This document shows, one piece after another, positions 28,140 to 36,683 of a DNA stretch of 64,000 nt. The notes beneath the pieces are model-generated. The model was given only the letters and a program-made list of their open reading frames with translations, ran no database searches and was not told the origin of the DNA. A program made the translations under genes and the position numbers. Source of the stretch: Pseudoalteromonas sp. A25 (GTDB lineage Bacteria; Pseudomonadota; Gammaproteobacteria; Enterobacterales; Alteromonadaceae). The DNA is taken from contig NZ_AP021846.1 in assembly GCF_009176705.1 (NCBI RefSeq), positions 900,001 to 964,000 on the forward strand, read 5' to 3'. Each line of letters starts with the position of its first letter. The first letter of the stretch is position 1.

Positions 28140-29153
28140 GTGACAAACGAGCAAAATAGAGAAAGCTTATTCGAGGGCTTTTTGCGATCGCATTTCGGTG
28201 AAGAAGATATCTCATACAATGCTATCACGAGCGATGCAAGCTTCCGTCGCTACTATAGGGTGGTGGTTGAGGGGAGAGCAACTATTTTGATGGACTCCGA
28301 CCCAAGTAAGCTAGATAACCGGCCCTTTATAGAGCTTAATCGCTGTTTTGCAGAGCAAGGGTTAAGGGTGCCTAGTATTTTAAAATTTGATACCTCACAA
28401 GGGTTAGGGTTATTAGAAGATCTGGGAGGGGAGCATTTAGCTGATAGGCTGCATTTGGATTCAAGGTGTCAAGACTACAAAGAAGTGCTAACGCTGCTAC
28501 CGCAAGTCGCTAAAATACCGGTATCACCATTCATGAAACCTTACGACGCTGATTTTATTGCGATGGAAATGGATATATTTTGGCAATGGTTAGTCTGTAA
28601 CTGGCTTGACGTGAAAGAAGAGTGCTTGCCGTCAGAGCAGTGGCAAACAACCAAATCATTGCTTTGTGAAGTGATGATTTGTCAACCGCAAGTAACGATG
28701 CACCGAGACTTTCATAGCCGCAATATAATGCGTGTTGATGGGCAGTGGGCGTTAATTGATTATCAAGATGCAGTACAAGGGCCGGTAACCTATGATGCTG
28801 TGTCGCTGCTGCGCGATTGTTACTTTCATCTGCCAAGTGAAGAATTTGATGCGCTACGCTTGCACAGTTTTAACGTTTTGACTGAAGCACAGCAGCTACC
28901 AAAGATGTCATACGACACATATTGCTATTATTTTGATTTAACAGGGTTGCAACGCCACCTTAAGGCCGCAGGTATTTTTTGTCGATTGTTACTTCGAGAT
29001 AATAAAACAGGTTATTTGCAAAATATCATGCCAACATTGCATTATATTGAGGATGTGGCAAATTGTTACGAGCCATTTCAGTGGCTTGCAACTTGGTTAA
29101 GGCATGACATAATGCCAAAAGTAGAAGCTAAGTTGAGTTGCAGTACATTATGA
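28140..29153 (+). CDS. amgK: Amino-sugar kinase AmgK (phosphotransferase family)
   Basis: Phosphorylates N-acetylmuramic acid and N-acetylglucosamine at the anomeric position in the peptidoglycan-recycling shortcut described in Pseudomonas. Aminoglycoside-phosphotransferase fold: SDASFRRYYRV nucleotide-binding start, LLEDLGGEHLADRL, then the catalytic MHRDFHSRNIM and the metal-binding LIDYQDAVQGPVTYDAVSLLRD. The start is GTG at 28140. Its stop overlaps the murU start (ATGA), so the two are translationally coupled, exactly the AmgK-MurU pair. It is divergent from lptD, as also in Pseudomonas. Confidence 0.93.
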   Translation: MTNEQNRESLFEGFLRSHFGEEDISYNAITSDASFRRYYRVVVEGRATILMDSDPSKLDNRPFIELNRCFAEQGLRVPSILKFDTSQGLGLLEDLGGEHLADRLHLDSRCQDYKEVLTLLPQVAKIPVSPFMKPYDADFIAMEMDIFWQWLVCNWLDVKEECLPSEQWQTTKSLLCEVMICQPQVTMHRDFHSRNIMRVDGQWALIDYQDAVQGPVTYDAVSLLRDCYFHLPSEEFDALRLHSFNVLTEAQQLPKMSYDTYCYYFDLTGLQRHLKAAGIFCRLLLRDNKTGYLQNIMPTLHYIEDVANCYEPFQWLATWLRHDIMPKVEAKLSCSTL

Positions 29154-29815
29154 AAGCTATGATCCTTGCGGCTGGCAGAGGAAAGCGAATGATGCCACTG
29201 ACCGCTAATTTACCCAAACCGATGCTTAAAGTTGCACAGCGCCCTCTTCTTGAATATCACATTCTTAGACTAAAAAATGCAGGGATAAAGGACATTGTTA
29301 TTAACCTTGCCTGGCAAGGGGATAAAATAGCAGAGTATTTTGGTAACGGTGCGCAATATGGCGTTAATATATACTACAGCCGTGAGCCTGCGGGTGGTTT
29401 AGAAACCGCAGGTGGTATCATTCACGCAATAGATCATTTGTGCAACAGTGATGACGTGTTCATTGTTATAAATGGCGATATTTTTACTGATTATGATGCC
29501 AGTGCGTTAACCCAATTAGTGCTTAACTCTGGCGAAGCGCATATTGTTCTAGTGGAAAATCCATCTCATAACCCAGATGGAGATTTTTGCCTGGCACATC
29601 AAACTATTAACGAGCAACGTTATACTTTTGCAGGCATTGGATTGTATCATAAACATTTCTTTGAACCTTATGAAGCAGGGTTCATTCCATTAGGACCTAT
29701 GCTCAAAGCAGGTTTACAGCAGGGAGTCGTCTCTACTGAACTTTACTTGGGAGTGTGGAGTGATATAGGCACGCCCGAGCGCCTGATGGAAATAAATCGT
29801 ATTCAGGAGCAATAA
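29150..29815 (+). CDS. murU: N-acetylmuramate alpha-1-phosphate uridylyltransferase
   Basis: Converts MurNAc-1-phosphate to UDP-MurNAc, bypassing the fosfomycin-sensitive early steps of wall synthesis. Nucleotidyltransferase fold with MILAAGRGKRMMPLT..LPKPMLKV at the N-terminus, the VINGDIFTDYD metal site, and the FAGIGLYH, GVWSDIGTPERL segments near the end. The start is the ATG at 29150 (MKAMILAAG), overlapping the amgK stop by 4 bases. 221 residues fits MurU. djlA begins two bases after its stop. Confidence 0.94.
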   Translation: MKAMILAAGRGKRMMPLTANLPKPMLKVAQRPLLEYHILRLKNAGIKDIVINLAWQGDKIAEYFGNGAQYGVNIYYSREPAGGLETAGGIIHAIDHLCNSDDVFIVINGDIFTDYDASALTQLVLNSGEAHIVLVENPSHNPDGDFCLAHQTINEQRYTFAGIGLYHKHFFEPYEAGFIPLGPMLKAGLQQGVVSTELYLGVWSDIGTPERLMEINRIQEQ

Positions 29816-29817
29816 AT

Positions 29818-30660
29818 ATGTGGGGAAAGCTGCTAGGAACGTGCTTTGGGTTTATGTTTGGGCGTTGGATTGGCGCAATCCTAGGGTTCTGGCTTGGTCA
29901 TATGTTCGATAAGAGCCTAAAACAAAACTTTGATAGAGTGGGTGGTTTCCAAGGCTTTTTTAGCGGAGATGATTTGCATCAGCGCCAAGCGCTATTTTTT
30001 TCAAGTTGCTTTGCCGTAATGGGGCACATCGCAAAATCTAATGGTCGGGTAAGCGAAATACATATTCAAGCCGCCACTGCATTTATGGATGAGATGGGGT
30101 TACACGGCGAGAATAGGCAAGAAGCTCAGAATGCCTTTCGTTCTGGAAAAAATCCTGAGTTTCAGCTTAAAGAAGCAATAACAGACTTTAAAGAAGTGTT
30201 TGCAAGGCGATACGACTTACTACAGCTATTTTTAGAAATTCAAATTCAGATGGCATTTTCTGATGGGCACTTGGCGGTCCAGGAGAAACAGTTACTGCAA
30301 AAAGTGAGTCAGTATTTAGGCATCTCGGCGACTCACTTTCGTTTTATTTTAAAGCGTTATCAAGCTGAATTTAGCTTCCGTCAGCAGCAACAGCGTTTTG
30401 AACAGGGCCAGCAAAACTATCGACAAAAAGAGTTTGCACAGCCAGAGCCTGCGTTCTCAAAATCGCAAGCGCTCGCTGTGTTAGGTTTATCTAGCGATGC
30501 TAGTGATAAAGATGTAAAGCGCGCTTATCGAAAGTTAATGGCTCAGCACCACCCAGATAAACTTGTCTCACAGGGGTTACCTGAACATATGATGGAAGTG
30601 GCTAAGCGTAAAAGCCAGGATATTCAATCTGCTTATGAGTTTTTGAAAAGAGCCAGCTAA
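29818..30660 (+). CDS. djlA: Membrane-anchored J-domain co-chaperone DjlA
   Basis: Inner-membrane DnaK co-chaperone. The N-terminal membrane segment (about 8-28) is glycine-rich with FGFMFGRWIGAILGFWLG, typical of DjlA, followed by a TerB-like helical domain (about 50-190) and a Q-rich linker. The J domain occupies the last 70 residues with HPD at 245-247 (AQHHPDKLVSQG). In E. coli djlA is next to lptD; here it is on the opposite side of amgK-murU, co-directional with them. Confidence 0.96.
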   Translation: MWGKLLGTCFGFMFGRWIGAILGFWLGHMFDKSLKQNFDRVGGFQGFFSGDDLHQRQALFFSSCFAVMGHIAKSNGRVSEIHIQAATAFMDEMGLHGENRQEAQNAFRSGKNPEFQLKEAITDFKEVFARRYDLLQLFLEIQIQMAFSDGHLAVQEKQLLQKVSQYLGISATHFRFILKRYQAEFSFRQQQQRFEQGQQNYRQKEFAQPEPAFSKSQALAVLGLSSDASDKDVKRAYRKLMAQHHPDKLVSQGLPEHMMEVAKRKSQDIQSAYEFLKRAS

Positions 30661-30720
30661 TATTTTGCTCTGTGTTATGTCTATATCTGCTATAACAGTT
30701 TGAATTTATTAGCAGTGTAT

Positions 30721-31566
30721 TTAGAGTTGCCTTAAAAAACCATCTAGCTCTTTTCGTAGTCGTTGGTGCTGTCTGTGCTCAGTACTTAAGCCAAACAACT
30801 CTCTTTGACGATAGTCATATTTGTTATTTCGTTGTACCCAGCGCTTTCGCTGTTTGGCGTTTTCGTGAAGTGTTTGGTTGTCTTGTGAATAGATAATGTC
30901 AAGCAGCGGAGGGCTTACCAGTGAGAGAGCTGCTGGTAAGTTTTTATTTCGATTTATATTTGGCAACTGAGCGCTAATCGCGATAAAGGCATCAATATTG
31001 ATATTGGGTAAAGAAGCCAAATACTCAGAAAATACACCTGCACTTACGCCCTGTGCTACAACAACAATTTGATCCTCACTTGTAACGCGTAGTTGCTGAT
31101 ATACCGCGTCAAAGCTTGATAATAATTGCTCTTTATAATCATCTAACATAGCCTCTGACCAAGGTCCTTCATACGCGTATTCTTGCTCCACGCTGGGCTG
31201 TTCAATGTTCAATAAATCAGCTTGCCAATTTAATTCGGGAGTTTGGAGTGCGTAAGTATCAAAACCATCATCGGTGAGTGCCTCAGATAAATAACTCAGA
31301 CCATGCACGGATAGTGGGCCATGGCCTGCACCGGGAAGAAGGATAACAATACCTCTTTTACTTGCGCTCATATAAGGGGAAAAGAGTGTGGCAACTTTTC
31401 CACTTTCCGTTTCGAGCTCGATAAGCTTATCGGAAAAGTATTTGACTAAATCCTGCTGTTCTATCTTTGTGCGCGGCTCAGGCATAATGAATTGCGCAGC
31501 ATTAGCCGAATTATTTTGGCTAATGAGTATGGCAACAAAGAACAGAGCACAAGTCGAAAAACGCAT
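30721..31566 (-). CDS. Exported DUF3530 protein, alpha/beta-hydrolase-like
   Basis: The preferred start is the ATG at 31566, which gives a clean signal peptide (RFSTCALFFVAILISQNNSANA); an upstream in-frame start at 31614 would add 16 unlikely residues. The body resembles an alpha/beta hydrolase: RGIVILLPGAGHGP after a strand, DDGFDTYALQTPEL, then VVVAQGVSAGVFSEYL in the place of the nucleophile elbow (G-V-S-A-G), and FIAISAQLP. This matches DUF3530, for which I know no function. It stands alone between djlA and the DUF368 gene. Periplasmic location is inferred. Confidence 0.78.
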   Translation of the reverse strand: MRFSTCALFFVAILISQNNSANAAQFIMPEPRTKIEQQDLVKYFSDKLIELETESGKVATLFSPYMSASKRGIVILLPGAGHGPLSVHGLSYLSEALTDDGFDTYALQTPELNWQADLLNIEQPSVEQEYAYEGPWSEAMLDDYKEQLLSSFDAVYQQLRVTSEDQIVVVAQGVSAGVFSEYLASLPNINIDAFIAISAQLPNINRNKNLPAALSLVSPPLLDIIYSQDNQTLHENAKQRKRWVQRNNKYDYRQRELFGLSTEHRQHQRLRKELDGFLRQL

Positions 31567-31725
31567 AGCGATAAAATCTTCAAACAATACAATATCTGTA
31601 TATCGGCACCACACGTCTTTTTTTTAATAAAAACTTGCTTGAGTTTACTTGAAGGTGCGTGTGGTGCTGTTTGGTTTAATATATTTGCGATAGACTAGCG
31701 ACAAATTATATGTGGAGTAAAAATA

Positions 31726-32664
31726 GTGACACACCAGTGTGATTCAAAACGAGACTACATGTGGTTCTTTTTAAAAGGAGCAGGGATGGGCGCAGCCGAC
31801 GTTGTGCCTGGCGTTTCAGGGGGAACTATAGCCTTTATAACAGGGATTTATGGACGTTTTTTACATGCCTTAAAAAGCTTCGATTTAAATGCTTTAGCTG
31901 TATTAAAAAAGAGTGGCGTTAAAGCGTTCTGGCGTCATGTCGATGGGGCTTTTTTATTATCCGTATTTGCAGGTTTAGTTACGAGTGCGGCCTCATTGGC
32001 AAAAGTAATTACTTACTTATTGGCACATCATCAAATTTTGGTGTGGTCTTTTTTCTTCGGTTTGATTGTTGCGTCATTTATTCATGTTGCTAAGCAAGTC
32101 AGTCAATGGCAATGGCAGACAGTGCTCAGTTGTATGATCGGGGCGCTTATCGCATTTGTTATCACAACGATTGCACCATCTGAAGCTGTGCCTCATTGGT
32201 GGATGTTTTTTGTTGCGGGCGCCATCGCAGTATGTGCGATGATCTTACCGGGCATTTCAGGCAGCTTTATTCTATTGTTGATGGGCATGTATGGGCATGT
32301 TCTGGGCGCGATAACAGCAAAGGAGGTCTCTCTGATAGGTTTGTTTTTGATTGGTTGTGTGTTTGGGTTAATGATATTTTCTCGTTTTTTATCTTGGTTG
32401 CTGGATAACTATGAACAATTAACATTTTCGCTTCTGGCTGGTTTTTTGATTGGATCTTTGAATTTACTTTGGCCATGGAAAACGGTGGTCTCAACCTATA
32501 CCAATTCCAAGGGCATTGAAAAGCCGCTTTTACAGCAAAACGTGAGCCCGATGGAATTCGCCAGTGTTACGGGGTTATCGCCTCAAACAGGCCTATGTAT
32601 AGCTTTAGCTGTGGCTGGTTTGCTCCTCATTCTAGCGGTCGAAAAGCTCACTGAAGAAAAATAA
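31726..32664 (+). CDS. DUF368 (PopT-type) polyprenyl-phosphate translocase
   Basis: Polytopic membrane protein, about 8-10 helices, with the family's inverted-repeat signatures GAADVVPGVSGGTIAFITGIYGR near the start and MILPGISGSFILLLMGMYG in the middle. DUF368 proteins were reported as undecaprenyl-phosphate flippases (PopT), returning the lipid carrier to the cytosolic face for wall and LPS synthesis; in Vibrio cholerae the need for the DUF368 protein is strongest at alkaline pH with sodium. The start is GTG, with GGAG 8 bases upstream. Its co-directional neighbour is the sodium/proton antiporter NhaD, 291 bases downstream. Confidence 0.9.
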   Translation: MTHQCDSKRDYMWFFLKGAGMGAADVVPGVSGGTIAFITGIYGRFLHALKSFDLNALAVLKKSGVKAFWRHVDGAFLLSVFAGLVTSAASLAKVITYLLAHHQILVWSFFFGLIVASFIHVAKQVSQWQWQTVLSCMIGALIAFVITTIAPSEAVPHWWMFFVAGAIAVCAMILPGISGSFILLLMGMYGHVLGAITAKEVSLIGLFLIGCVFGLMIFSRFLSWLLDNYEQLTFSLLAGFLIGSLNLLWPWKTVVSTYTNSKGIEKPLLQQNVSPMEFASVTGLSPQTGLCIALAVAGLLLILAVEKLTEEK

Positions 32665-32955
32665 ATATCGCCAGCAACATTACCAACTGTGCAGCCATGC
32701 AAATTGGCTTGGTTGCACAAGATGTCAATCATTGAAATTATTTCATATAGCTGTTTTTTAGCGCCGGTTTATCGCGACAGCCACCACCTCTAATACCAAA
32801 GCATTATTTCTTTTCAAACCAACTCGACATATAAATCTATCGACTGATTTTGCGCTCTACTCTCCGGTATTGCTAGCAGTGAGTCATACGAGGGTTGTTG
32901 CTGCAAAGTATTTTTAAGCTACTTAAGCGTTTACACACAAATGAAAGGTAAAAAA

Positions 32956-34380
32956 ATGGGCGTACTTAACGGCAAGCTTGTCTTGAGCACTTTGGTCTTA
33001 GCTGGGATTTCTGGACCTGCATGGGCTAAAAGTACGCCAATAGATTTAACGGCTTCCATACTGGGGGTTGTTTGCATAGCCATTTTTGTTGTTGCGTATG
33101 CTTTGGTGATGCTAGAAGAAAAGTTGCACCTGCGTAAGTCCAAACCTGTCCTAGTGGCTGCGGGGTTAATATGGATGCTGATCAGTGCCTATTATGTTAC
33201 CCATGATATCCCTCATGTCACAGAAGACGCATTTCGGCACAATCTGCTCGAATTTTCAGAGCTGATGCTCTTTTTATTAGTGGCAATGACTTACATTAAT
33301 GCACTTGAAGAGCGCAAAGTCTTTGATAGATTGAGAGCGTGGATGATCCACAAAGGTTTCAGCTATCAGAGCCTTTTTTGGATCAGTGGGTTTTTAGCAT
33401 TTTTTATTTCTCCAATTGCAGATAATTTAACGACAGCACTATTGATGTGTGCTGTTGTGATGAAAGTGGCTGAAGGGGATAAGCGTTTTATCAACATCAG
33501 TTGTGTCAATATTGTGATTGCAGCAAACGCAGGCGGGGCTTTTAGCCCCTTTGGTGACATAACAACGTTGATGGTGTGGCAAGCAGGGTTGGTAAGGTTT
33601 GATGAGTTTCTTTGCTTATTTTTGCCATCACTTGTGAATTATATTGTCCCTGCGATTGTGATGAGCTTGTTTGTTGAGAAAAAAAAGCCTGCAACGGTGT
33701 CTGCAACCGTCACTATGGAACGAGGGGCTCGACGCATCCTAGTGTTGTTTTTATTGACTGTGTTCACAGCAGTGCTATGCCACAGCATGCTCCATATGCC
33801 CCCTGTAATGGGTATGATGATGGGCTTAGGTTACCTGCAATTTTTTGGTTATTACTTGAGGATCACTTTAAAAAGGCGAAAGACAAAAGCGCAACGCGAA
33901 GGCGATCGCAAACGCATTGATTTATTAGGGAGCATGGTGCCATTTGATATTTTCCATAAAGTCGCGCGTGCTGAGTGGGACACCCTGTTGTTCTTTTACG
34001 GAATTGTAATGTGTGTAGGTGGTTTAGGCTTCCTTGGTTATTTGGGTTTATTGTCAGAAGTGCTCTATGGGCAATGGAGTGCTACGGCGGCGAATATATT
34101 CTTGGGTATCTTGTCATCGGTTATTGATAACATTCCAGTGATGTTTGCTGTGCTATCGATGCAGCCAGATATGTCGCATGGCCAGTGGTTACTGATCACA
34201 CTAACTGCAGGTGTTGGCGGAAGCCTCTTGTCTATTGGCTCTGCGGCCGGCGTGGCGCTGATGGGTCAAGCTAGAGGGTATTATACTTTTTTTGGTCATT
34301 TAAAGTGGGCTCCAGTGATAGCGTTAGGTTATGTAGCCAGTGTCCTAACGCATATTTGGATAAACGCGGAGTTATTTTAA
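32956..34380 (+). CDS. nhaD: Sodium/proton antiporter NhaD
   Basis: Exports Na+ (or Li+) in exchange for protons, mainly at alkaline pH. About 12 transmembrane helices in an ion-transporter-superfamily fold, with a probable N-terminal cleavable or uncleaved signal (LVLSTLVLAGISGPAWA), SPIADNLTTALLMCAVV, NAGGAFSPFGDITTLMVWQAG and SSVIDNIPVMFAVL, all known NhaD landmarks with conserved Asp, Thr and Ser. The ATG at 32956 is preferred because AAAGG lies 7 bases upstream; an ATG at 32941 lacks a ribosome-binding site. The last 9 bases overlap the end of the convergent pfkA. The 291 bases upstream hold no gene. Confidence 0.94.
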   Translation: MGVLNGKLVLSTLVLAGISGPAWAKSTPIDLTASILGVVCIAIFVVAYALVMLEEKLHLRKSKPVLVAAGLIWMLISAYYVTHDIPHVTEDAFRHNLLEFSELMLFLLVAMTYINALEERKVFDRLRAWMIHKGFSYQSLFWISGFLAFFISPIADNLTTALLMCAVVMKVAEGDKRFINISCVNIVIAANAGGAFSPFGDITTLMVWQAGLVRFDEFLCLFLPSLVNYIVPAIVMSLFVEKKKPATVSATVTMERGARRILVLFLLTVFTAVLCHSMLHMPPVMGMMMGLGYLQFFGYYLRITLKRRKTKAQREGDRKRIDLLGSMVPFDIFHKVARAEWDTLLFFYGIVMCVGGLGFLGYLGLLSEVLYGQWSATAANIFLGILSSVIDNIPVMFAVLSMQPDMSHGQWLLITLTAGVGGSLLSIGSAAGVALMGQARGYYTFFGHLKWAPVIALGYVASVLTHIWINAELF

Positions 34381-35367
34381 ATAATGTGTGAGCTGCTTTT
34401 TATGGGCCTCTACCCAGTGAGCGCTCACTGGTTTTGGCTGGTGGATCACTTGTTGCAGTGGTGTTGCTGCGAGTGAGCCCGACAGCTTACCTACCATGAC
34501 ATTGTCTTGCCCATTTAATATAGCGTCAACTGATGCAATCCCAAGTTCTGTGGCGAGATTTCTATCTTCAGGAACAGGGCTTCCTCCTCGCTGAATATGG
34601 CCTAAAATACATAACGCACTGTCAACTTGGCCTTGTTCACTGAGGCTCTCTTTTAATGCTTGGGCGCCCCCTGGCCACAGATTTTCCGCAAGTACTATCA
34701 AAAAACTGCCATGTGTCAGCTTTTGCTTTTCTACACCCACTAAAATTTCTTTAACTTTGTTATTGGCTTGTTCAGGCGTAAAGTTTTCAAAAGAAATAAT
34801 GGCTTCTGCCCCAGTGGCTAGGCCAACGTTAAAAGCAATATGGCCGCTGTGCCGACCCATTACTTCAACTATGAATATGCGCTCAAATGCGTTGGCGGTA
34901 TCGCGAATTTTGTCTATTGCGTGTGTTGCTGTCGTTACGGCCGTCGCAAAACCGATGGTTGCGTCGGTGCCACTTAAATCGTTATCAATGGTACCTGGTA
35001 GACCAATAACGGGCTTCTCCCAGTGCTGTTTAATCGCCATTAAACCTTTTAAAGACCCATCCCCACCAATAACAATGAGGGCATCGATATCATGTTTTCT
35101 TAGTGTATTGCATGCTTGCATTACCCCCTTATCTGATAACATGGCTTGGCAGCGTGCACTTTTTAAAATGGTGCCACCTTGCTGCAAGGTTGAATTGATA
35201 TCGAACTGGTGCATGTCTATATGCTGATCATTAATAAGTCCGTTGTAACCGTTGTAAAAGCCGATACATTGCAATTGGTGATAGTCACAACTTAATACAA
35301 TTGCTCTGATGGCGGCATTCATCGCTGGTGAGTCTCCACCACTGGTTAGCACTGCGATTCGTTTCAT
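34372..35367 (-). CDS. pfkA: ATP-dependent 6-phosphofructokinase
   Basis: Commits fructose-6-phosphate to glycolysis. TSGGDSPAMNAAIR at 8-21, the phosphate-binding GGDGS (ATP-type; pyrophosphate enzymes usually have GGDDT/S), the catalytic PGTIDNDLSGTD, VEVMGRHSGHIA and GHIQRGGSP. 331 residues, slightly longer than E. coli PfkA (320). Converges on nhaD with a 9-base overlap of coding ends. Confidence 0.96.
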   Translation of the reverse strand: MKRIAVLTSGGDSPAMNAAIRAIVLSCDYHQLQCIGFYNGYNGLINDQHIDMHQFDINSTLQQGGTILKSARCQAMLSDKGVMQACNTLRKHDIDALIVIGGDGSLKGLMAIKQHWEKPVIGLPGTIDNDLSGTDATIGFATAVTTATHAIDKIRDTANAFERIFIVEVMGRHSGHIAFNVGLATGAEAIISFENFTPEQANNKVKEILVGVEKQKLTHGSFLIVLAENLWPGGAQALKESLSEQGQVDSALCILGHIQRGGSPVPEDRNLATELGIASVDAILNGQDNVMVGKLSGSLAATPLQQVIHQPKPVSAHWVEAHKKQLTHYLK

Positions 35368-35496
35368 GATATTCCCTCACTTTGTTCGTTATTTTGATTA
35401 TAGATAAAACCACTTATGAGTTAAGTTATTTTAATAAGTTTTGGGGATTATAGGGTAGGTTATTGAGTTGCACTTGAAAGCGGTCAAAATGAATGG

Positions 35497-35516
35497 CCCC
35501 CACTGATTAGTGGGGG
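35497..35516. terminator. GC-rich hairpin after the YjbR gene
   Basis: Perfect 8-bp arms CCCCCACT / AGTGGGGG, loop GATT, just downstream of the YjbR stop on the minus strand. There is no clear T run after it, so either a weak terminator or an RNA-end stabiliser. Confidence 0.45.
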
Positions 35517-35534
35517 GAGCCAAACGTTATCAAT

Positions 35535-35936
35535 TTACTTGTTCAATGTACCAGCAATTTTAGCCAGCTCTTCTTTTTGTGCAGTTGGTAAGTTATCGAC
35601 AACAATATCATATGATTTATCGATCATTTCTTTGATTTTATCTTCTGGCACTGAGCCGTCTAAGATAACCGTATTCCATAAACGCTTATTCATATGGTAA
35701 CCAGGAACGATAGCGGGGAACTCATCTCGAAGTAACAATGCTTCATCAGGATCGCACTTCAGATTTAGCCACCATACTGGCTCACCGTTCGCATCAACTT
35801 GACCTTCTTTACCCTCAGCAAGGGTAGCAAACATTTTATGTTGCACTTTGTATACGTCAGTATCTTGTGCAAATGGCTGTGTAATAAACGTTGCAGGCTT
35901 ACTCTGCAAATAGTCATGTACGCTTTTATGATCCAT
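35535..35936 (-). CDS. MmcQ/YjbR family protein
   Basis: A 133-residue protein of the YjbR fold (double-wing DNA-binding-like): YLQSKPATFITQPFAQDTDVYKVQHKMFATL, WWLNLKCDPDEALLLRDEFPAIVPGYHMNKRLWNTVIL, and the D-G-S-V-P-E-D-K helix. These landmarks cover the entire family pattern. The molecular role of the family is not established. Gene stands alone with its own upstream region. Confidence 0.9.
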   Translation of the reverse strand: MDHKSVHDYLQSKPATFITQPFAQDTDVYKVQHKMFATLAEGKEGQVDANGEPVWWLNLKCDPDEALLLRDEFPAIVPGYHMNKRLWNTVILDGSVPEDKIKEMIDKSYDIVVDNLPTAQKEELAKIAGTLNK

Positions 35937-36486
35937 TGATCGTATCCTTGACGTAACTAAATAATTTAAAACAACATGGTTTAATTCTAGCAGCTATTGC
36001 AAAAATACTGTAATCACCGAGCTGTAAAAGCGGTGCAAAAGTGACTAGAAGTCAGCACTTGTGGTTAATCTGTCGAGCCAAATTAGGTTGCGAAGCTTAT
36101 AAACCTTCAACTTGTTTGTGACCTAGCATTAATCGTCGCGCTAAACATTCATCAACTTTGTCTTAAGTATGAGCAATATGTAGTTTCTTTGCAGTTTCCA
36201 GTACAGTGCAACTGAGCTGATAGTGCAAAAAAAGTGATTGGCTATGAAAAAACCATACCTCGTAGTTTCAATTTACAACACAGTTTAGATGATTATTAAA
36301 TAAATAATTTAATAATCAATCGATTATCAAGTAACTCTGAATTTATTCACTTAATTGGTACTGAATTGTGGTGCTATTAAATTAAATAATGCGATATTTT
36401 GCAACAATTAATGTTTGATTGTACAAAAAACATGCGCTTTGATATGATCCGCAGCCGTTTTATTAAATTATTGGTTTACGCTATCT
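35937..36486. other. 550-base gap without a recognisable gene, partly very AT-rich
   Basis: No convincing coding frame in either strand. From about 36280 to 36420 the sequence is very AT-rich and holds a perfect repeat ATTATTAAAT (36292-36301) / ATTTAATAAT (36307-36316), then TAATC / GATTA around AATC at 36313-36326. A promoter-like pair lies at the right end. No tRNA or repeat-family element was recognised. Confidence 0.6.
36419..36448 (+). promoter_or_regulatory. Candidate sigma-70 promoter for the small membrane protein
   Basis: TTGTAC at 36419-36424 and TATGAT at 36443-36448, separated by 18 bases, about 38 bases ahead of the ATG at 36487. Confidence 0.4.
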
Positions 36487-36681
36487 ATGATGTGGTTTTT
36501 GCTATCTTTGCTAGGCGCTATTGTTCTGTACATTGAAGCTATCCGTAAAGGGATGCCAATTAAGCGGTGGGTATTTGCTGGCCTAATGTGCGGACCCGGC
36601 GCTTGGTACTTGCTAAAGGTGCATCACCGCAGAGCTTGGCATCGTTGCCAAATAAGTGCTTATTGTGTGTGGCGAGCTTAG
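36487..36681 (+). CDS. Small hypothetical membrane protein
   Basis: 64 residues: a first hydrophobic helix (MWFLLSLLGAIVLYIEAI, about 2-19), a basic turn (RKGMPIKRW) and a second hydrophobic stretch (VFAGLMCGPGAWYLL, about 29-43), then a His/Arg-rich tail. The pattern looks like a genuine two-helix inner-membrane miniprotein rather than random sequence, and a promoter-like element precedes it. There is no clear Shine-Dalgarno, and ATG codons at both 36487 and 36490 are possible. No family recognised. Converges tightly on the GGDEF-EAL gene (2-base gap). Confidence 0.5.
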   Translation: MMWFLLSLLGAIVLYIEAIRKGMPIKRWVFAGLMCGPGAWYLLKVHHRRAWHRCQISAYCVWRA

Positions 36682-36683
36682 GT

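Noticed and set aside
32196..32494. Overlapping frames inside the DUF368 gene on both strands
   Set aside because: The DUF368 motifs run through this region in one frame; the others show no family signal.
34372..35367. Pyrophosphate-dependent phosphofructokinase
   Set aside because: The phosphate loop reads GGDGS, the ATP-type residue, and the length and other motifs match bacterial PfkA.
36292..36326. AT-rich palindromes as a replication origin or plasmid partition site
   Set aside because: No DnaA boxes or replication or partition genes are nearby.
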